Below are positions 33,124 to 43,100 of a DNA stretch of 64,000 nt, one piece after another. The notes beneath the pieces are model-generated. The model saw only the letters and a list, made by a program, of their open reading frames with translations. It made no database searches and was not told the origin of the DNA. The stretch lies in assembly GCF_047030795.1 (NCBI RefSeq), contig NZ_JBKYIC010000007.1, one strand, 5' to 3'. Both the position numbers and the translations under genes were made by a program. The stretch comes from Frisingicoccus sp902471845 (lineage in GTDB: Bacteria; Bacillota; Clostridia; Lachnospirales; Lachnospiraceae). Positions within the stretch are counted from its first letter, which is position 1. Each line of letters starts with the position of its first letter.

Positions 33124-33507
33124 ATGGTTGAACGGGATTATATTATGCGTCTGATCAGGGAAATGGTGCGGGTCATTCTGAAGTTGGTTTTTAATATAGA
33201 TACAGAATCACCAACAGTAGATTTGCTGGCGGATGAAGAAGAAAAGCAGATGCTGGATGCTTTATTGGCAATGATTGATGCTGGTGACATTAATAATGCC
33301 GAAAATCAATTGTACGAAATTGTTTCCGGCGGCGGTATGGAAAAACTTAAAATGGCACTTTTGTTTTATTCATATTTGAATGATAAAAGTGATGATTTTT
33401 TGACAGAACATGATTTCAGCAGGGAAGAAATAAAATCCGGAATTAAGGATATGGTCTCAATGTATGGATTGAATAGTATGGCAGATGCGTTTTTATCCGA
33501 TATGTAG
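33124..33507 (+). CDS. DUF6483-like small protein
   Basis: 127 residues, helical and acidic, no signal or membrane segment. The start VERDYIMRLIREMVRVILKLVF resembles DUF6483 proteins of Lachnospiraceae, recalled from memory. A predicted helical repeat-like centre (MLDALLAMIDAGDINNAENQL) could mediate protein contact. GGGG/AAGGGG is upstream. It lies 51 bases before the response regulator and may be in its operon. Function unknown. Confidence 0.72.
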   Translation: MVERDYIMRLIREMVRVILKLVFNIDTESPTVDLLADEEEKQMLDALLAMIDAGDINNAENQLYEIVSGGGMEKLKMALLFYSYLNDKSDDFLTEHDFSREEIKSGIKDMVSMYGLNSMADAFLSDM

Positions 33508-33558
33508 ATAAAAAGTTGATTTTCTGATGATATGCTTGTAAAAAGGGAGGGGACGGAC

Positions 33559-34233
33559 ATGGGCTTTAAGGTTTTGATTGCCGACGATGAAAAGGATATT
33601 GTTGAAATGCTTTCGGCCTTTTTTACGGGTAAAGGATATGATATTTTAACGGCTTATAATGGCGAAGAAATTCTGAGAAAAATAGAAAAACAGCCGGATA
33701 TTATTTTGCTGGATGTGAATATGCCTGGAATGGATGGGTTTGAGGTTTGCAGACGGGTAAGGGATTATGTTTCCTGTCCGATATTGTTTTTAACAGCCCG
33801 GATTGAGGATGCGGACAAGGTTAAAGGCTTCTCGGTTGGCGGCGATGATTATGTGGTTAAGCCGTTTTCGTTGATGGAGCTTGAAGCCCGGATACAGGCC
33901 CATCTTCGTAGAGAGGCAAGACATCAGAATCAGGCAAAGGTGAAATTTTCCGGGGAACTTTTGGTTGATTATTCTGAGCGGGTGGTTTATGTGAACGGTT
34001 ATGCGGCGGGACTGGCCAAAAAGGAATTTGATATTGTGGAATTATTATCTCAAAATGCAGGACAGGTTTTTGATAAAGAAAGAATTTATGAAAAGGTCTG
34101 GGGATATGACAGCGAGGGGGACAGCAGTGTTGTTGCCGAGCATATCCGCAGGATACGTGTAAAAATTGGGGTGCTGACAGATAAAGTGCATATAGAAACT
34201 GTCTGGGGGTGCGGCTATAAATGGCTAAAATGA
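33559..34233 (+). CDS. OmpR-family response regulator
   Basis: 224-residue two-component regulator. Receiver domain (1-118) with the acidic pair ADDEKD, phosphoacceptor D52 in LLDVNMPGMDG, T in FLTAR and K in VKPFS. Winged-helix Trans_reg_C domain (about 130-224: KKEFDIVELL, ERIYEKVWGYD, VAEHIRRIRVKI, ETVWGCGYKW). The ATG at 33559 is chosen because GGGAGGGG lies seven bases upstream; an in-frame earlier codon at 33532 lacks one. It overlaps the kinase gene by 13 bases and probably regulates the ABC genes downstream. Confidence 0.95.
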   Translation: MGFKVLIADDEKDIVEMLSAFFTGKGYDILTAYNGEEILRKIEKQPDIILLDVNMPGMDGFEVCRRVRDYVSCPILFLTARIEDADKVKGFSVGGDDYVVKPFSLMELEARIQAHLRREARHQNQAKVKFSGELLVDYSERVVYVNGYAAGLAKKEFDIVELLSQNAGQVFDKERIYEKVWGYDSEGDSSVVAEHIRRIRVKIGVLTDKVHIETVWGCGYKWLK

Positions 34234-35384
34234 AGGTTTCGCTGCGGCGTAGTATTATTTTTTATATTACTGCTTTTGTCCTTATTGCGATGATGCTTAG
34301 TGCGAGCACCTCTTTTGTGTGCGATAGATTATCCAATCATATCCGGGCGGCTTATCCGGAGACGAGGGAGAAATATTACTTGACAAATGTGGATGGAGAA
34401 CGTCTTGGCGAGGGGACATATATTAGTAAACAGGAAATTCCATACAGCGAAATGGATAAAAAACTATTAGGGCTGCTGGATGTTTTGCCAATGTTGGTGA
34501 CTCCAATTTACTCAGCAATTTGTGTATTTGCTGCTGCTTTTCTATTTTACCGAAATAAACTTAAAAATCCAATTAACGAACTGGAATGGGCTGCGGAGAA
34601 AATTTCAAATAGTAATTTGGATTTTAAGATTCAGTATGAAAGTGATGATGAATTGGGGCAGCTTTGCAGAGCTTTTGAAGTCATGCGTTCTGCGCTGGCG
34701 GATAATTTTTCGGAGATGTGGCGGCAGGTTGAAGAACGAAAACGTCTCAATGCGGCTTTTGCGCATGATTTGAGAACGCCGTTGACAGTACTTAAAGGTT
34801 ATGGCGAGATGCTGCAGACGAACGATAATCCTCAGGTTGCAAATACAGCGATGACTATATTGAACCAGGTTTCCAGATTGGAACGGTATGCGGACAGTAT
34901 GAGTCGTTTACAGCGGCTGGAGGAAACCAGGCCCCAATGTCAGCCAGTGGATGTTATTCAACTGGCTTCGGATTTGAAAGCAATGGCCGTGGTCGTGGCC
35001 GGGTGTCAGAATTTGAAACTATGTTTTGAAAATAATATGGCAGACAAATTGATTGAAGTGGATCTGGAATTTGTTGAACAGGTTTATAATAACCTGATTT
35101 CCAATGCAGTTCGCTATGCCGAATCGAACATCCGAATCCGCATGCTTAAAAATGGGGATATGTTTTGTCTGGCGGTGGCCGATGACGGTCCCGGATTTTC
35201 TGTGGAAAGTCTGAAAAGGGCGGCTGAGCCTTATTTCACGGAGGAGGACAGTCGGGAGGAAAATCTTGGATTGGGTTTATATATTTGCCGGATTATGTGC
35301 GAAAATCATGGCGGTTATCTGGTAATAGAAAATACAGAAGCGGGCGGTCGAGTCACGGCTGGTTTTAAGGAATTTTATAGGTAG
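34221..35384 (+). CDS. Sensor histidine kinase
   Basis: 387 residues: TM1 (about 12-30), a ~60-residue outside loop, TM2 (about 92-112), HAMP (113-165), HisKA with H182 in FAHDLRTPLTVLKGY, and HATPase_c with N box (NNLISNAVRYAE), G1 (VADDGPGF) and G2 (LGLGLYICRIM). The outside sensor is short and has no recognised domain. Translationally coupled to the response regulator. Followed by an ABC transporter, the arrangement known for envelope stress or antimicrobial peptide detection, which is an inference here. Confidence 0.94.
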   Translation: MAKMKVSLRRSIIFYITAFVLIAMMLSASTSFVCDRLSNHIRAAYPETREKYYLTNVDGERLGEGTYISKQEIPYSEMDKKLLGLLDVLPMLVTPIYSAICVFAAAFLFYRNKLKNPINELEWAAEKISNSNLDFKIQYESDDELGQLCRAFEVMRSALADNFSEMWRQVEERKRLNAAFAHDLRTPLTVLKGYGEMLQTNDNPQVANTAMTILNQVSRLERYADSMSRLQRLEETRPQCQPVDVIQLASDLKAMAVVVAGCQNLKLCFENNMADKLIEVDLEFVEQVYNNLISNAVRYAESNIRIRMLKNGDMFCLAVADDGPGFSVESLKRAAEPYFTEEDSREENLGLGLYICRIMCENHGGYLVIENTEAGGRVTAGFKEFYR

Positions 35385-35434
35385 GTTTTGAGACCCGAGG
35401 TTTCGAGTAGATAAAAAGTTGAAAAGTATGTTTT

Positions 35435-35470
35435 ATACTCTCCTTATCAAATATAGGGGGAGTATTTTTT
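35435..35470 (+). terminator. Terminator-like hairpin abutting the ABC ATPase start
   Basis: ATACTCTCC (35435-35443) pairs with GGGGAGTAT (35457-35465) with one G-U pair, then a run of T up to the ATG at 35471. The descending arm contains the only ribosome site (GGGGGAG), so folding would both end transcription and hide the ribosome site. Confidence 0.7.
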
Positions 35471-36343
35471 ATGGAATTGGAGATTAGAAATTTGACAAAA
35501 CAATATGGCAAAAAGGCTGCGGTGAATCGCTTGAATCTGTCTTTAACAAAGGGCGTCTATGGCCTGCTTGGGGCTAACGGCGCAGGAAAAACGACGTTGA
35601 TGCGTCTGATTTGCGGAATTCAGGCGCCCACATCAGGAAAGATAACCCTGAATGGCCGTGGAATTGAAGTCCTCGGAGAAAATTACAGGAAATATCTGGG
35701 CTATTTACCGCAGCAGTTTCCCTATTATCCGGATTTCAGCGCATTGGACTATCTTTTATATATTGCCGCATTAAAGGGCCTGGATGAAAAGAAGGCGAAG
35801 GAAAAATCAAAAGAGCTGTTTGAGACGGTGGGCCTTACCCAAAATAGCCGGCAAAAAATCCGCACATTTTCCGGCGGAATGAAACAGCGACTGGGTATTG
35901 CTCAGGCGATGTTAAATGACCCTCATATTCTGGTTTTGGATGAACCGACGGCCGGACTGGACCCTAAAGAACGGGTGAAATTTCGGAATTTAATCAGTGC
36001 TTTTTCGAAAGAACGCATCGTTATTTTGTCGACACATATTGTATCCGATGTGGAATTTATCGCTGAAAAAATTATAATGATGAAATCCGGAAGTATACTT
36101 CATTACGGAAGGCCCCGGGAAATCACCTCTGAAATTCGAGGAAAAGTATGGGAATGTGTTGTTCCTGCCGAAAAGGCAGAGCAGTACACAGCGCGGTTGA
36201 ATGTAAGCAACCTTCGGAACGTTGATAATAATCGAACGATTCTTCGCATTATTTCCAAAGAGCTGCCTTTAAATGGTGCTCTGCAGGTTGAACCGAATCT
36301 GGAAGATTTATATCTTTATTATTTCAAAGGAGGAAATGAATAA
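35471..36343 (+). CDS. ABC transporter ATP-binding protein
   Basis: 290 residues; Walker A LLGANGAGKTTLMR, Q-loop YLPQQFPYY, signature TFSGGMKQRLGIAQ, Walker B ILVLDEPTAGLD and H-loop LSTHIVSD. The ~80-residue C-terminal part after the H-loop is typical of ABC-2 exporters. The start is preceded by GGGGGAG inside a hairpin arm. Stop and next start overlap by one base (TAATG), coupling it with the permease. Substrate unknown. Confidence 0.94.
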   Translation: MELEIRNLTKQYGKKAAVNRLNLSLTKGVYGLLGANGAGKTTLMRLICGIQAPTSGKITLNGRGIEVLGENYRKYLGYLPQQFPYYPDFSALDYLLYIAALKGLDEKKAKEKSKELFETVGLTQNSRQKIRTFSGGMKQRLGIAQAMLNDPHILVLDEPTAGLDPKERVKFRNLISAFSKERIVILSTHIVSDVEFIAEKIIMMKSGSILHYGRPREITSEIRGKVWECVVPAEKAEQYTARLNVSNLRNVDNNRTILRIISKELPLNGALQVEPNLEDLYLYYFKGGNE

Positions 36344-37413
36344 TGAGAAGATTGATTCAGTTTGAATTGAGAAAAATATTTTCAAGGCGTCTGACACAGT
36401 TTTTTCTGCTTGCCCTGTTTCTTGTATCGGTATTGTTCATGTTTTCAACTTATCAGAATAAGTATGCCTTTGATGGTGTCAGCCGGGAAGGGAGCGGAAG
36501 GGAGGCTGTGGAAATCGATAAATCCATTGCTGAAAAGTATCGTGGACCTTTGACGGATGAAAAGGTACAGCAGATGTTGGCGGATTTTCATACGGAATCG
36601 GATATAAACGCAAAATATCTTTATCAGAATGCCATGCAGTCTGCCGTATGTGCCCGGTTTTCAGATATTGACGGCAATTGGAATGGGCAGACGGTTTCCG
36701 ATGTGTTCGGTGATGCGAAAATTAATGTTGGATATGTTGACGGATGGCTTGGGGTGAGTCAGGATATGGTCAGAATTTTTGTTTTCCTTTCATTAGTTAT
36801 CATTATAATGATTGCTCCGGTTTTTTCGGGGGAGTACGGCGGTGTTATCCATATTATTTTATCAAGCAAATATGGAAAAACAAGATGTGCCACAGCAAAG
36901 GTAATTGCAGGATTTGCAGCGGCCATCATAGTAACCCTATGGATTCTCGGCATTAATACTTTGATGGCTTTTGTTTTATATGGAAACGAAGGAATGGATT
37001 GCAGTATCCTTTTTGCACCTGTACTTTTTACGGAAGGGTATATACCTTTCAATATAACCTGCGGCACGCTGCTTAAATACCAATGTCTGTTGGCTTTTAC
37101 CGGTACTGTCAGTGTTGCCGCAATGACTTTACTTTTTTCTGCTTTGTCTAAAAACCAAATGGCGGCGCTGGTTTTTTCAGCAGCAGCCTATTTATTTCCG
37201 GTAATGCTGCCCGTATCCGAGACAAGTCCGATGTTCCGACTTATTGCGTTGCTTCCGATATATCACGCCCAATTCGTTTCTCTTATGTCTGTAGAACTAA
37301 TGGGCAGCGGACTACTCTATTCCATATGGGCAGTTCCAGTGGCATTTGCGCTGACAGCTTTAAGCATTGTATTTTCCAGAAAGATTTTTGCAAAACATCA
37401 GGTGAATGATTAG
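36343..37413 (+). CDS. ABC-2 type transporter permease
   Basis: 356-residue membrane protein with six predicted spans: one N-terminal (about 18-35, QFFLLALFLVSVLFMF), then five from about 143 onwards (FVFLSLVIIIMIAPVF, AAIIVTLWILGINTL, VAAMTLLFSALS, VFSAAAYLFPVML, IWAVPVAFALTALS). The large outside loop between TM1 and TM2 (about 36-140) is typical of ABC-2 exporters. Partner of the ATPase at 35471; probably regulated by the adjacent two-component system. Confidence 0.85.
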   Translation: MRRLIQFELRKIFSRRLTQFFLLALFLVSVLFMFSTYQNKYAFDGVSREGSGREAVEIDKSIAEKYRGPLTDEKVQQMLADFHTESDINAKYLYQNAMQSAVCARFSDIDGNWNGQTVSDVFGDAKINVGYVDGWLGVSQDMVRIFVFLSLVIIIMIAPVFSGEYGGVIHIILSSKYGKTRCATAKVIAGFAAAIIVTLWILGINTLMAFVLYGNEGMDCSILFAPVLFTEGYIPFNITCGTLLKYQCLLAFTGTVSVAAMTLLFSALSKNQMAALVFSAAAYLFPVMLPVSETSPMFRLIALLPIYHAQFVSLMSVELMGSGLLYSIWAVPVAFALTALSIVFSRKIFAKHQVND

Positions 37414-37462
37414 AAAATGTATATTGGACAAGAATTTATTAGGAAGTTTGGTTGAATGTGGG

Positions 37463-37517
37463 AGCCGACACATCCACGATTGATATAATCGTTAATGTGT
37501 CGGCTTCCCCGGTTTTT
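37463..37517. terminator. Terminator between permease and SpoIID-like gene
   Basis: AGCCGACACAT (37463-37473) pairs perfectly with ATGTGTCGGCT (37495-37505), with CGATT/AATCG inside. On the + strand TTTTTA follows after TCCCCGG. The two genes converge here; the U tract is offset, so efficiency is uncertain. Confidence 0.75.
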
Positions 37518-38763
37518 ACTGAAGTTCGGCAATGCGGCTGACGCCGACGTAAATATCGCTGATTTTAAACCAGGTCGGATAATCGACGACGCCGGTGACC
37601 GGCAGGCCGAAGATTCTCTGGAAATCGGCGACGGCCCGACGGGTATTTTCGCCGTAGATGCCATCGGCAGTGAGAGAAGGCAGCGCCGGATAGGCCTGGG
37701 ATATCCGATTCAATTGCTCCTGCATCTGGCGAACCTTGGCGCCTGTGGAGCCGACAGTCAAATCGGCGCCGGGCCATGATGACGGGATACCGCTGATTTG
37801 TTCGGCGGTGTTAATGTACATATCATTTCCGTAATAATAGCGGATAATTTCAAGCGGTGTATATCCCTGCTCACCCAGGGACTTGGAGCCCCACTGGGAC
37901 ATCCAGTTCGGACAGCTTACCCGTTTGCCGTCACAGTATTGGGTAAGAATCGGCTGACGCACATTTGGCCGAGATAAAAAATTAGAGAAAATCGTATCTA
38001 CAACCCGGGAGATGCTTTCATAGACATTTCGGCCATAGACGAAAAAGTGGTCGTAAGCTGTAGAAGAAGTAATGGTAAAGTCGAATCCTTTATTTCTGTA
38101 CCACTCTGTGTAAACCCGATTCAGAGTGAAAGAGAGAATGGCGAGGACATTGGCAATGATAGAAGATTCGGGCCAGGTTGCGTAAATCTCGCTGGAGGCC
38201 ACATTCTTAATGTAGTCACGGAAAGGCACAAAATAGTCGGCGGCGCTGGTGTCGTTTGGCGGCCCATCGTGAACGATGATTGTTTCCGGGACAACGACCC
38301 GGCTGAGGACGATTTCACCGGTTTCATTTATATCCTTAATTTCTGCTTCGGCGATTTTCGGCGGATAGAGTTTCCATAGCGTGTGAGCGCCGATGACCAG
38401 CGGATTATAGGCTGGCGTCTGAGTGACTACCGGGGTCATACGGACATTGGACAGACCGAGCTGGCCGGACAAAATCTGTATACCGGAAATTTCAACTTCC
38501 TCAAAGCCTGGTGCGGTGATTTTCAGATTATATTCCGAATAGGGCTGAGTATCACCCGGTTCAAGACTGTATTCCACCGGCGGAGCATCCAGTTCGATGG
38601 TATCACTGTTGCCGCTGTTATCCGTAGCGATTTGTTCCAGAATCTGCTCCGGTTCACCGGTGGAGGAAATTTCAATGGTAGCATCGTCAATCGGGACATT
38701 GCCTTCGGCGGAGACGGCGGAGATACGCAGTTGTCCCTTATCAATCAAATTTGTTTCTGGCAT
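37516..38763 (-). CDS. SpoIID-like protein with C-terminal peptidoglycan-binding domain
   Basis: 415 residues from the ATG at 38763 (AGGGA seven bases upstream); an earlier in-frame ATG at 38808 has no ribosome site. N-terminal ~120 residues (GQLRISAVSAEG ... ISGIQILSG) look like a carboxypeptidase-regulatory or Ig-like beta domain. The centre (about 150-330) has blocks like SpoIID lytic transglycosylases, e.g. CPNWMSQWGSKSLGEQGYTP and EIIRYYYG. The C-terminus (about 340-400) is a PG_binding_1 repeat (VRQMQEQLNRI, ADGIYGENTRRAVADFQ). No signal peptide is seen, so if it acts on cortex or wall it must be exported otherwise or be forespore-made. Function is inferred: spore or wall peptidoglycan processing. 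Confidence 0.7.
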   Translation of the reverse strand: MPETNLIDKGQLRISAVSAEGNVPIDDATIEISSTGEPEQILEQIATDNSGNSDTIELDAPPVEYSLEPGDTQPYSEYNLKITAPGFEEVEISGIQILSGQLGLSNVRMTPVVTQTPAYNPLVIGAHTLWKLYPPKIAEAEIKDINETGEIVLSRVVVPETIIVHDGPPNDTSAADYFVPFRDYIKNVASSEIYATWPESSIIANVLAILSFTLNRVYTEWYRNKGFDFTITSSTAYDHFFVYGRNVYESISRVVDTIFSNFLSRPNVRQPILTQYCDGKRVSCPNWMSQWGSKSLGEQGYTPLEIIRYYYGNDMYINTAEQISGIPSSWPGADLTVGSTGAKVRQMQEQLNRISQAYPALPSLTADGIYGENTRRAVADFQRIFGLPVTGVVDYPTWFKISDIYVGVSRIAELQ

Positions 38764-39109
38764 AGTTTGTTCCCTGAATTTGTTTTGTATAATATATGCA
38801 AATCCCATGGAATTGATAAATAAAATTTATTCTGATTTTACCAAAATGGTTTGTATGTTGAAAAAAAATGAAGGAAAAGGTTGTTTTTCTAAAAACGATG
38901 TGGTATACTTTTAGCAATTTAGGGTTTTTTGTCAGATATCAAAGAAAAAGAAATTCGGAATAAAATTCACGAATCACTCTTTTTTTTTGGAAAAATAGGA
39001 CAAAATGCTTATATTTATGCAAATAGCGACATATATATGAATAATTATTCTTTGCGATATTCGACCTGGACGAAAGAGAGCAAGGAATAAGAAAGGGACA
39101 GGTGATTGA
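38764..39109. other. Intergenic region between SpoIID-like gene and carA
   Basis: 346 bases, AT-rich. It holds the SpoIID-like gene's ribosome site at its left edge, a promoter for carA (38881-38909) and a ~190-base leader. I looked for a PyrR-type anti-antiterminator and found only a 5-bp stem before a run of nine T (about 38979-38987), not enough to call an attenuator. No small gene is supported. Confidence 0.5.
38881..38909 (+). promoter_or_regulatory. Promoter of carAB
   Basis: TTGTTT (38881-38886), 17-base spacer, TATACT (38904-38909). It implies a leader of about 195 bases before carA. Confidence 0.65.
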
Positions 39110-40189
39110 ATGAAGGCGTTTTTAATACTAGCCGATGGCACGGTCTTTGAAGGAACAAGCATTGGTTCGCAGCGGGAAGTAATTAGTGAAATTGTTTTTA
39201 ATACGTCAATGACAGGATATTTGGAAATTCTTACAGATCCATCCTATGCCGGGGAAGCCGTCGTCATGACATATCCAATAATTGGAAATTATGGTATATG
39301 TTTTGATGATATGGAAGATGACAGACCTTGGCCGGATGGATTTATTGTTAGAGAGCTGGCAACAGCGCCGAGCAATTTCAGAAATGAATGTGGTCTGTCG
39401 GAGTTTTTGAAAGCCCATGATATCCCCGGCATTCAGGGCATCGATACACGGGCGCTGACAAAGATTTTGAGAAGTCAGGGGACCATGAATGGTATGATTA
39501 CGACGAATGAGAATTTCAATTTAGATGAAATCCTTCCGAAGATTCGTGCATTTAAAGCTGTCGATGTTGTTAAAAAAGTCACCTGTACTGAAAAAGAACA
39601 TTTTTCCGACGGAAAATATAAAGTGGCTCTTATGGATTTTGGAGCAAAGAGAAATATTGCAAGAGAGCTGGCAAAACGTGGCTGTGAAGTGACCATTTAT
39701 CCGGCCTATACATCGGCAGAGGAAATCCTGGCGGCTCATCCGGACGGCATCATGCTTTCCAACGGCCCCGGAGACCCGAAGGATTGTATGCCGATTGTGG
39801 CTGAGGTGAAGAAGATGTTTGACGCAGGCATTCCGATGTTTGGCATCTGCCTTGGACATCAGCTGCTGGCACTGGCCAACGGCGCCGACACCCGTAAAAT
39901 GAAATGGGGGCACCGGGGAGCCAATCATCCGGTTAAGGATTTGGTGACTGGCAGGGTTTACATTTCCACACAGAATCACGGCTATGTGGTTTCTTCCAAA
40001 TCCGTTCCTGACGGCGTTGCGGAAGTGAGCTTCAGGAATGCCAACGATGCGACGATGGAAGGGCTTCATTATCTTGGAAAGAATGTTTTTACGGTCCAGT
40101 TCCATCCGGAAGCCTGCGGCGGCCCGCAGGATACAGGGTTCCTCTTTGACAAGTTTATTAATATGATGGAGGTTGCGAAAGATGCCTAA
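39110..40189 (+). CDS. carA: Carbamoyl phosphate synthase small subunit
   Basis: Glutamine amidotransferase subunit that supplies ammonia to CarB for carbamoyl phosphate (arginine and pyrimidine synthesis). 359 residues. N-terminal half FEGTSIGSQREV...TSMTGYLEILTDPSYAG; class I amidotransferase half with nucleophile Cys in FGICLGHQLLAL and the His-Glu pair in VQFHPEAC. All catalytic residues are present. AGGTGA precedes the ATG. It overlaps carB by eight bases. Confidence 0.98.
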   Translation: MKAFLILADGTVFEGTSIGSQREVISEIVFNTSMTGYLEILTDPSYAGEAVVMTYPIIGNYGICFDDMEDDRPWPDGFIVRELATAPSNFRNECGLSEFLKAHDIPGIQGIDTRALTKILRSQGTMNGMITTNENFNLDEILPKIRAFKAVDVVKKVTCTEKEHFSDGKYKVALMDFGAKRNIARELAKRGCEVTIYPAYTSAEEILAAHPDGIMLSNGPGDPKDCMPIVAEVKKMFDAGIPMFGICLGHQLLALANGADTRKMKWGHRGANHPVKDLVTGRVYISTQNHGYVVSSKSVPDGVAEVSFRNANDATMEGLHYLGKNVFTVQFHPEACGGPQDTGFLFDKFINMMEVAKDA

Positions 40190-43100
40190 GAAAAACAATA
40201 TCAAAAAAGTGTTAGTCATTGGTTCCGGCCCGATTATCATCGGACAGGCAGCAGAGTTCGATTATGCCGGTACACAGGCCTGCCGTTCCCTGAAAGAAGA
40301 GGGGATTGAAGTTGTTCTTGTCAACTCCAACCCGGCCACCATCATGACCGATAAACATATCGCAGATAAAGTATATATTGAGCCTTTAAATGTGGATGTG
40401 CTCAAGAAAATTATTGAAAAAGAAGAGCCGGACAGTCTGCTTCCGACCCTGGGCGGACAGGCAGCCTTAAATATTGCCATGGAACTTTATGAATCCGGAT
40501 TTCTGGATGAAAAGAAGGTTCAGATGATTGGTACAACCTCCGAGACGATTAAAAAAGCGGAGGACCGTCTGGAATTTAAAGAGACGATGGAGAAGATTGG
40601 CGAGCCGTGTGCGGCCAGTGAAGTCTGTACCACATTAAAAGGATGTATTGATTTTGCAGAGAAGATTGGCTATCCGGTTGTTATCCGTCCGGCCTATACA
40701 TTGGGCGGCAGCGGCGGCGGTATCGCCCACAATCTGGAAGAATTAAAAGAAATCGCCAGCAACGGTCTGCGTTTGAGCCGTGTCGGACAGGTTCTGGTTG
40801 AGCGTTACATCGGCGGCTGGAAAGAAATTGAATATGAAGTGATGCGTGACAGCTACGGCAACTGTATCACCGTATGTAATATGGAAAATATTGACCCGGT
40901 CGGCGTTCATACGGGAGACAGTATCGTTGTGGCTCCGTCACAGACACTGGCAGATAAAGAATATCAGATGCTTCGTACGTCTGCCTTAAATATTATTACA
41001 GAGCTTGGTATCACCGGCGGTTGTAATGTTCAGTATGCTTTAAATCCAAACAGTTTTGAATATTGTGTTATCGAGGTAAATCCTCGTGTAAGCCGTTCTT
41101 CAGCTCTGGCTTCCAAGGCGACGGGCTACCCGATTGCTAAAGTTGCGGCGAAAATCGCCCTCGGATATGCTCTGGATGAGATTAAAAATGCCGTTACAGG
41201 AAAAACCTATGCCAGCTTTGAACCGGCGTTGGACTACTGTGTTGTCAAAATTCCGAAATGGCCTTTTGATAAATTTGTCAGCGCAAAACGTACACTGACA
41301 ACCCAGATGAAGGCAACCGGTGAGGTTATGAGTATCTGCCAGAATTTTGAGGGCGCGCTGATGAAAGCCCTCCGTTCCCTGGAACAGAATATTTACAGTC
41401 TGAACTACGGTGGATTCGGCGAACTTTCCGATGAAGAACTGGAAAAGGCCCTTCATCTCATTGACGACCATCGTCTGTTCTATATTGCCGAGGCTTTTCG
41501 CCGCGGCTATGATATGGAAAAAATTCATGCCATCAATAAAATTGACATGTGGTTCCTGGATAAAATCAAAGTTCTGGTTGATATGGAAAATCGCTTAAAA
41601 AGCGAGGAACTGACAGTGGAACTTTTAAAAGAAGCGAAGCGGATGGAATTCCCGGATAAGGCCATTGCCCAGATTACCGGAAAGGGTGAGGCTGAAATTA
41701 AGGCGATGCGTTACCGCAATAATATTATCGCTGCATTTAAAATGGTAGATACCTGCGCCGCCGAATTCGAATCGGAGACACCGTATTATTATTCCTGCTT
41801 TGGCAGCCAGAATGAGGTGGAACCGGGTGACAACATGCGTAAGAAAGTCATTGTCCTCGGTTCCGGACCGATTCGAATCGGTCAGGGTATTGAGTTTGAC
41901 TACTGCTCCGTACACAGTGTGTGGTCATTGGCCGATGCGGGTTACGAGACTATTATTATTAATAACAATCCGGAAACTGTAAGTACGGACTTTGATATTG
42001 CAGATAAACTTTATTTTGAACCGCTGACGCCGGAGGACGTGGAAAATATTGTCCGTCTGGAAAACCCGGATGGCGCTGTGGTTCAGTTCGGCGGTCAGAC
42101 AGCCATTAAGCTGACAGAAGCCATCATGAAGATGGGCGTTCCGATTCTCGGAACAAGCTCGGACGATGTGGATGCTGCGGAAGACAGAGAACGCTTTGAT
42201 GAGATTCTGGAACAGTGTAAGATTCCGCGCCCGGCCGGAACAACCGTATTTACGACGGAAGAGGCATTGCAGGCAGCTAATGAACTGGGTTATCCGGTGC
42301 TTGTGCGCCCGTCCTACGTTCTCGGCGGTCAGGGGATGCAGATTGCAGTCAACGACGGCGATATCGTCGAATTTATGGCGATTATTAACCGTGATGTCCA
42401 GGAACATCCAATTCTGGTCGACAAATATCTGGTCGGCAAAGAAGTGGAAGTTGACGGTGTATGCGATGGCACGGACATTCTGATTCCTGGTATTATGGAA
42501 CATATTGAACGGGCCGGCGTACATTCCGGTGACAGTATTTCCGTTTATCCGGCCCAGAGCCTGCCGGAAGAAATCATCAAAAAGCTGGAAGATTACACCG
42601 GACGGCTGGCCAGAGCCCTTCATGTGAAAGGCCTTTTGAACATTCAGTTTATCGTGCATGACAATGAAGTATACGTTATCGAAGTGAATCCGCGTTCCAG
42701 CCGTACCGTTCCTTATATCAGTAAGGTAACGGGCATTCCAATCGTGGATATTGCCTCAAAGGTCATTGTTGGAAAGACGATTAAAGAACTGGGCTATGAA
42801 CCGGGACTTCAGAAAAAATCTGACTACATTGCCATCAAACAGCCGGTGTTCTCCTTTGAGAAGCTCCGTGGTGCGGAAATCAGCCTTGGACCGGAGATGA
42901 AATCCACTGGCGAGGTCCTCGGTATCGCCAAAGATTTCCATGAAGCGCTGTACAAATCCTTCCTGGGCGCAGGTATCAATCTGCCGCGGACAAAAAAGAT
43001 GATTTGTACGGTCAAGGATTCGGATAAAGATGAATTAATTCCGATTGCCAAACGGTTTTATGATTTGGGATACGAAATCTATGCGACCCGGAGTACGGCC

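Noticed and set aside
38930..39109. PyrR- or arginine-type attenuator before carAB
   Set aside because: Only a 5-bp stem with a run of nine T is present and no conserved binding loop; not enough to call.
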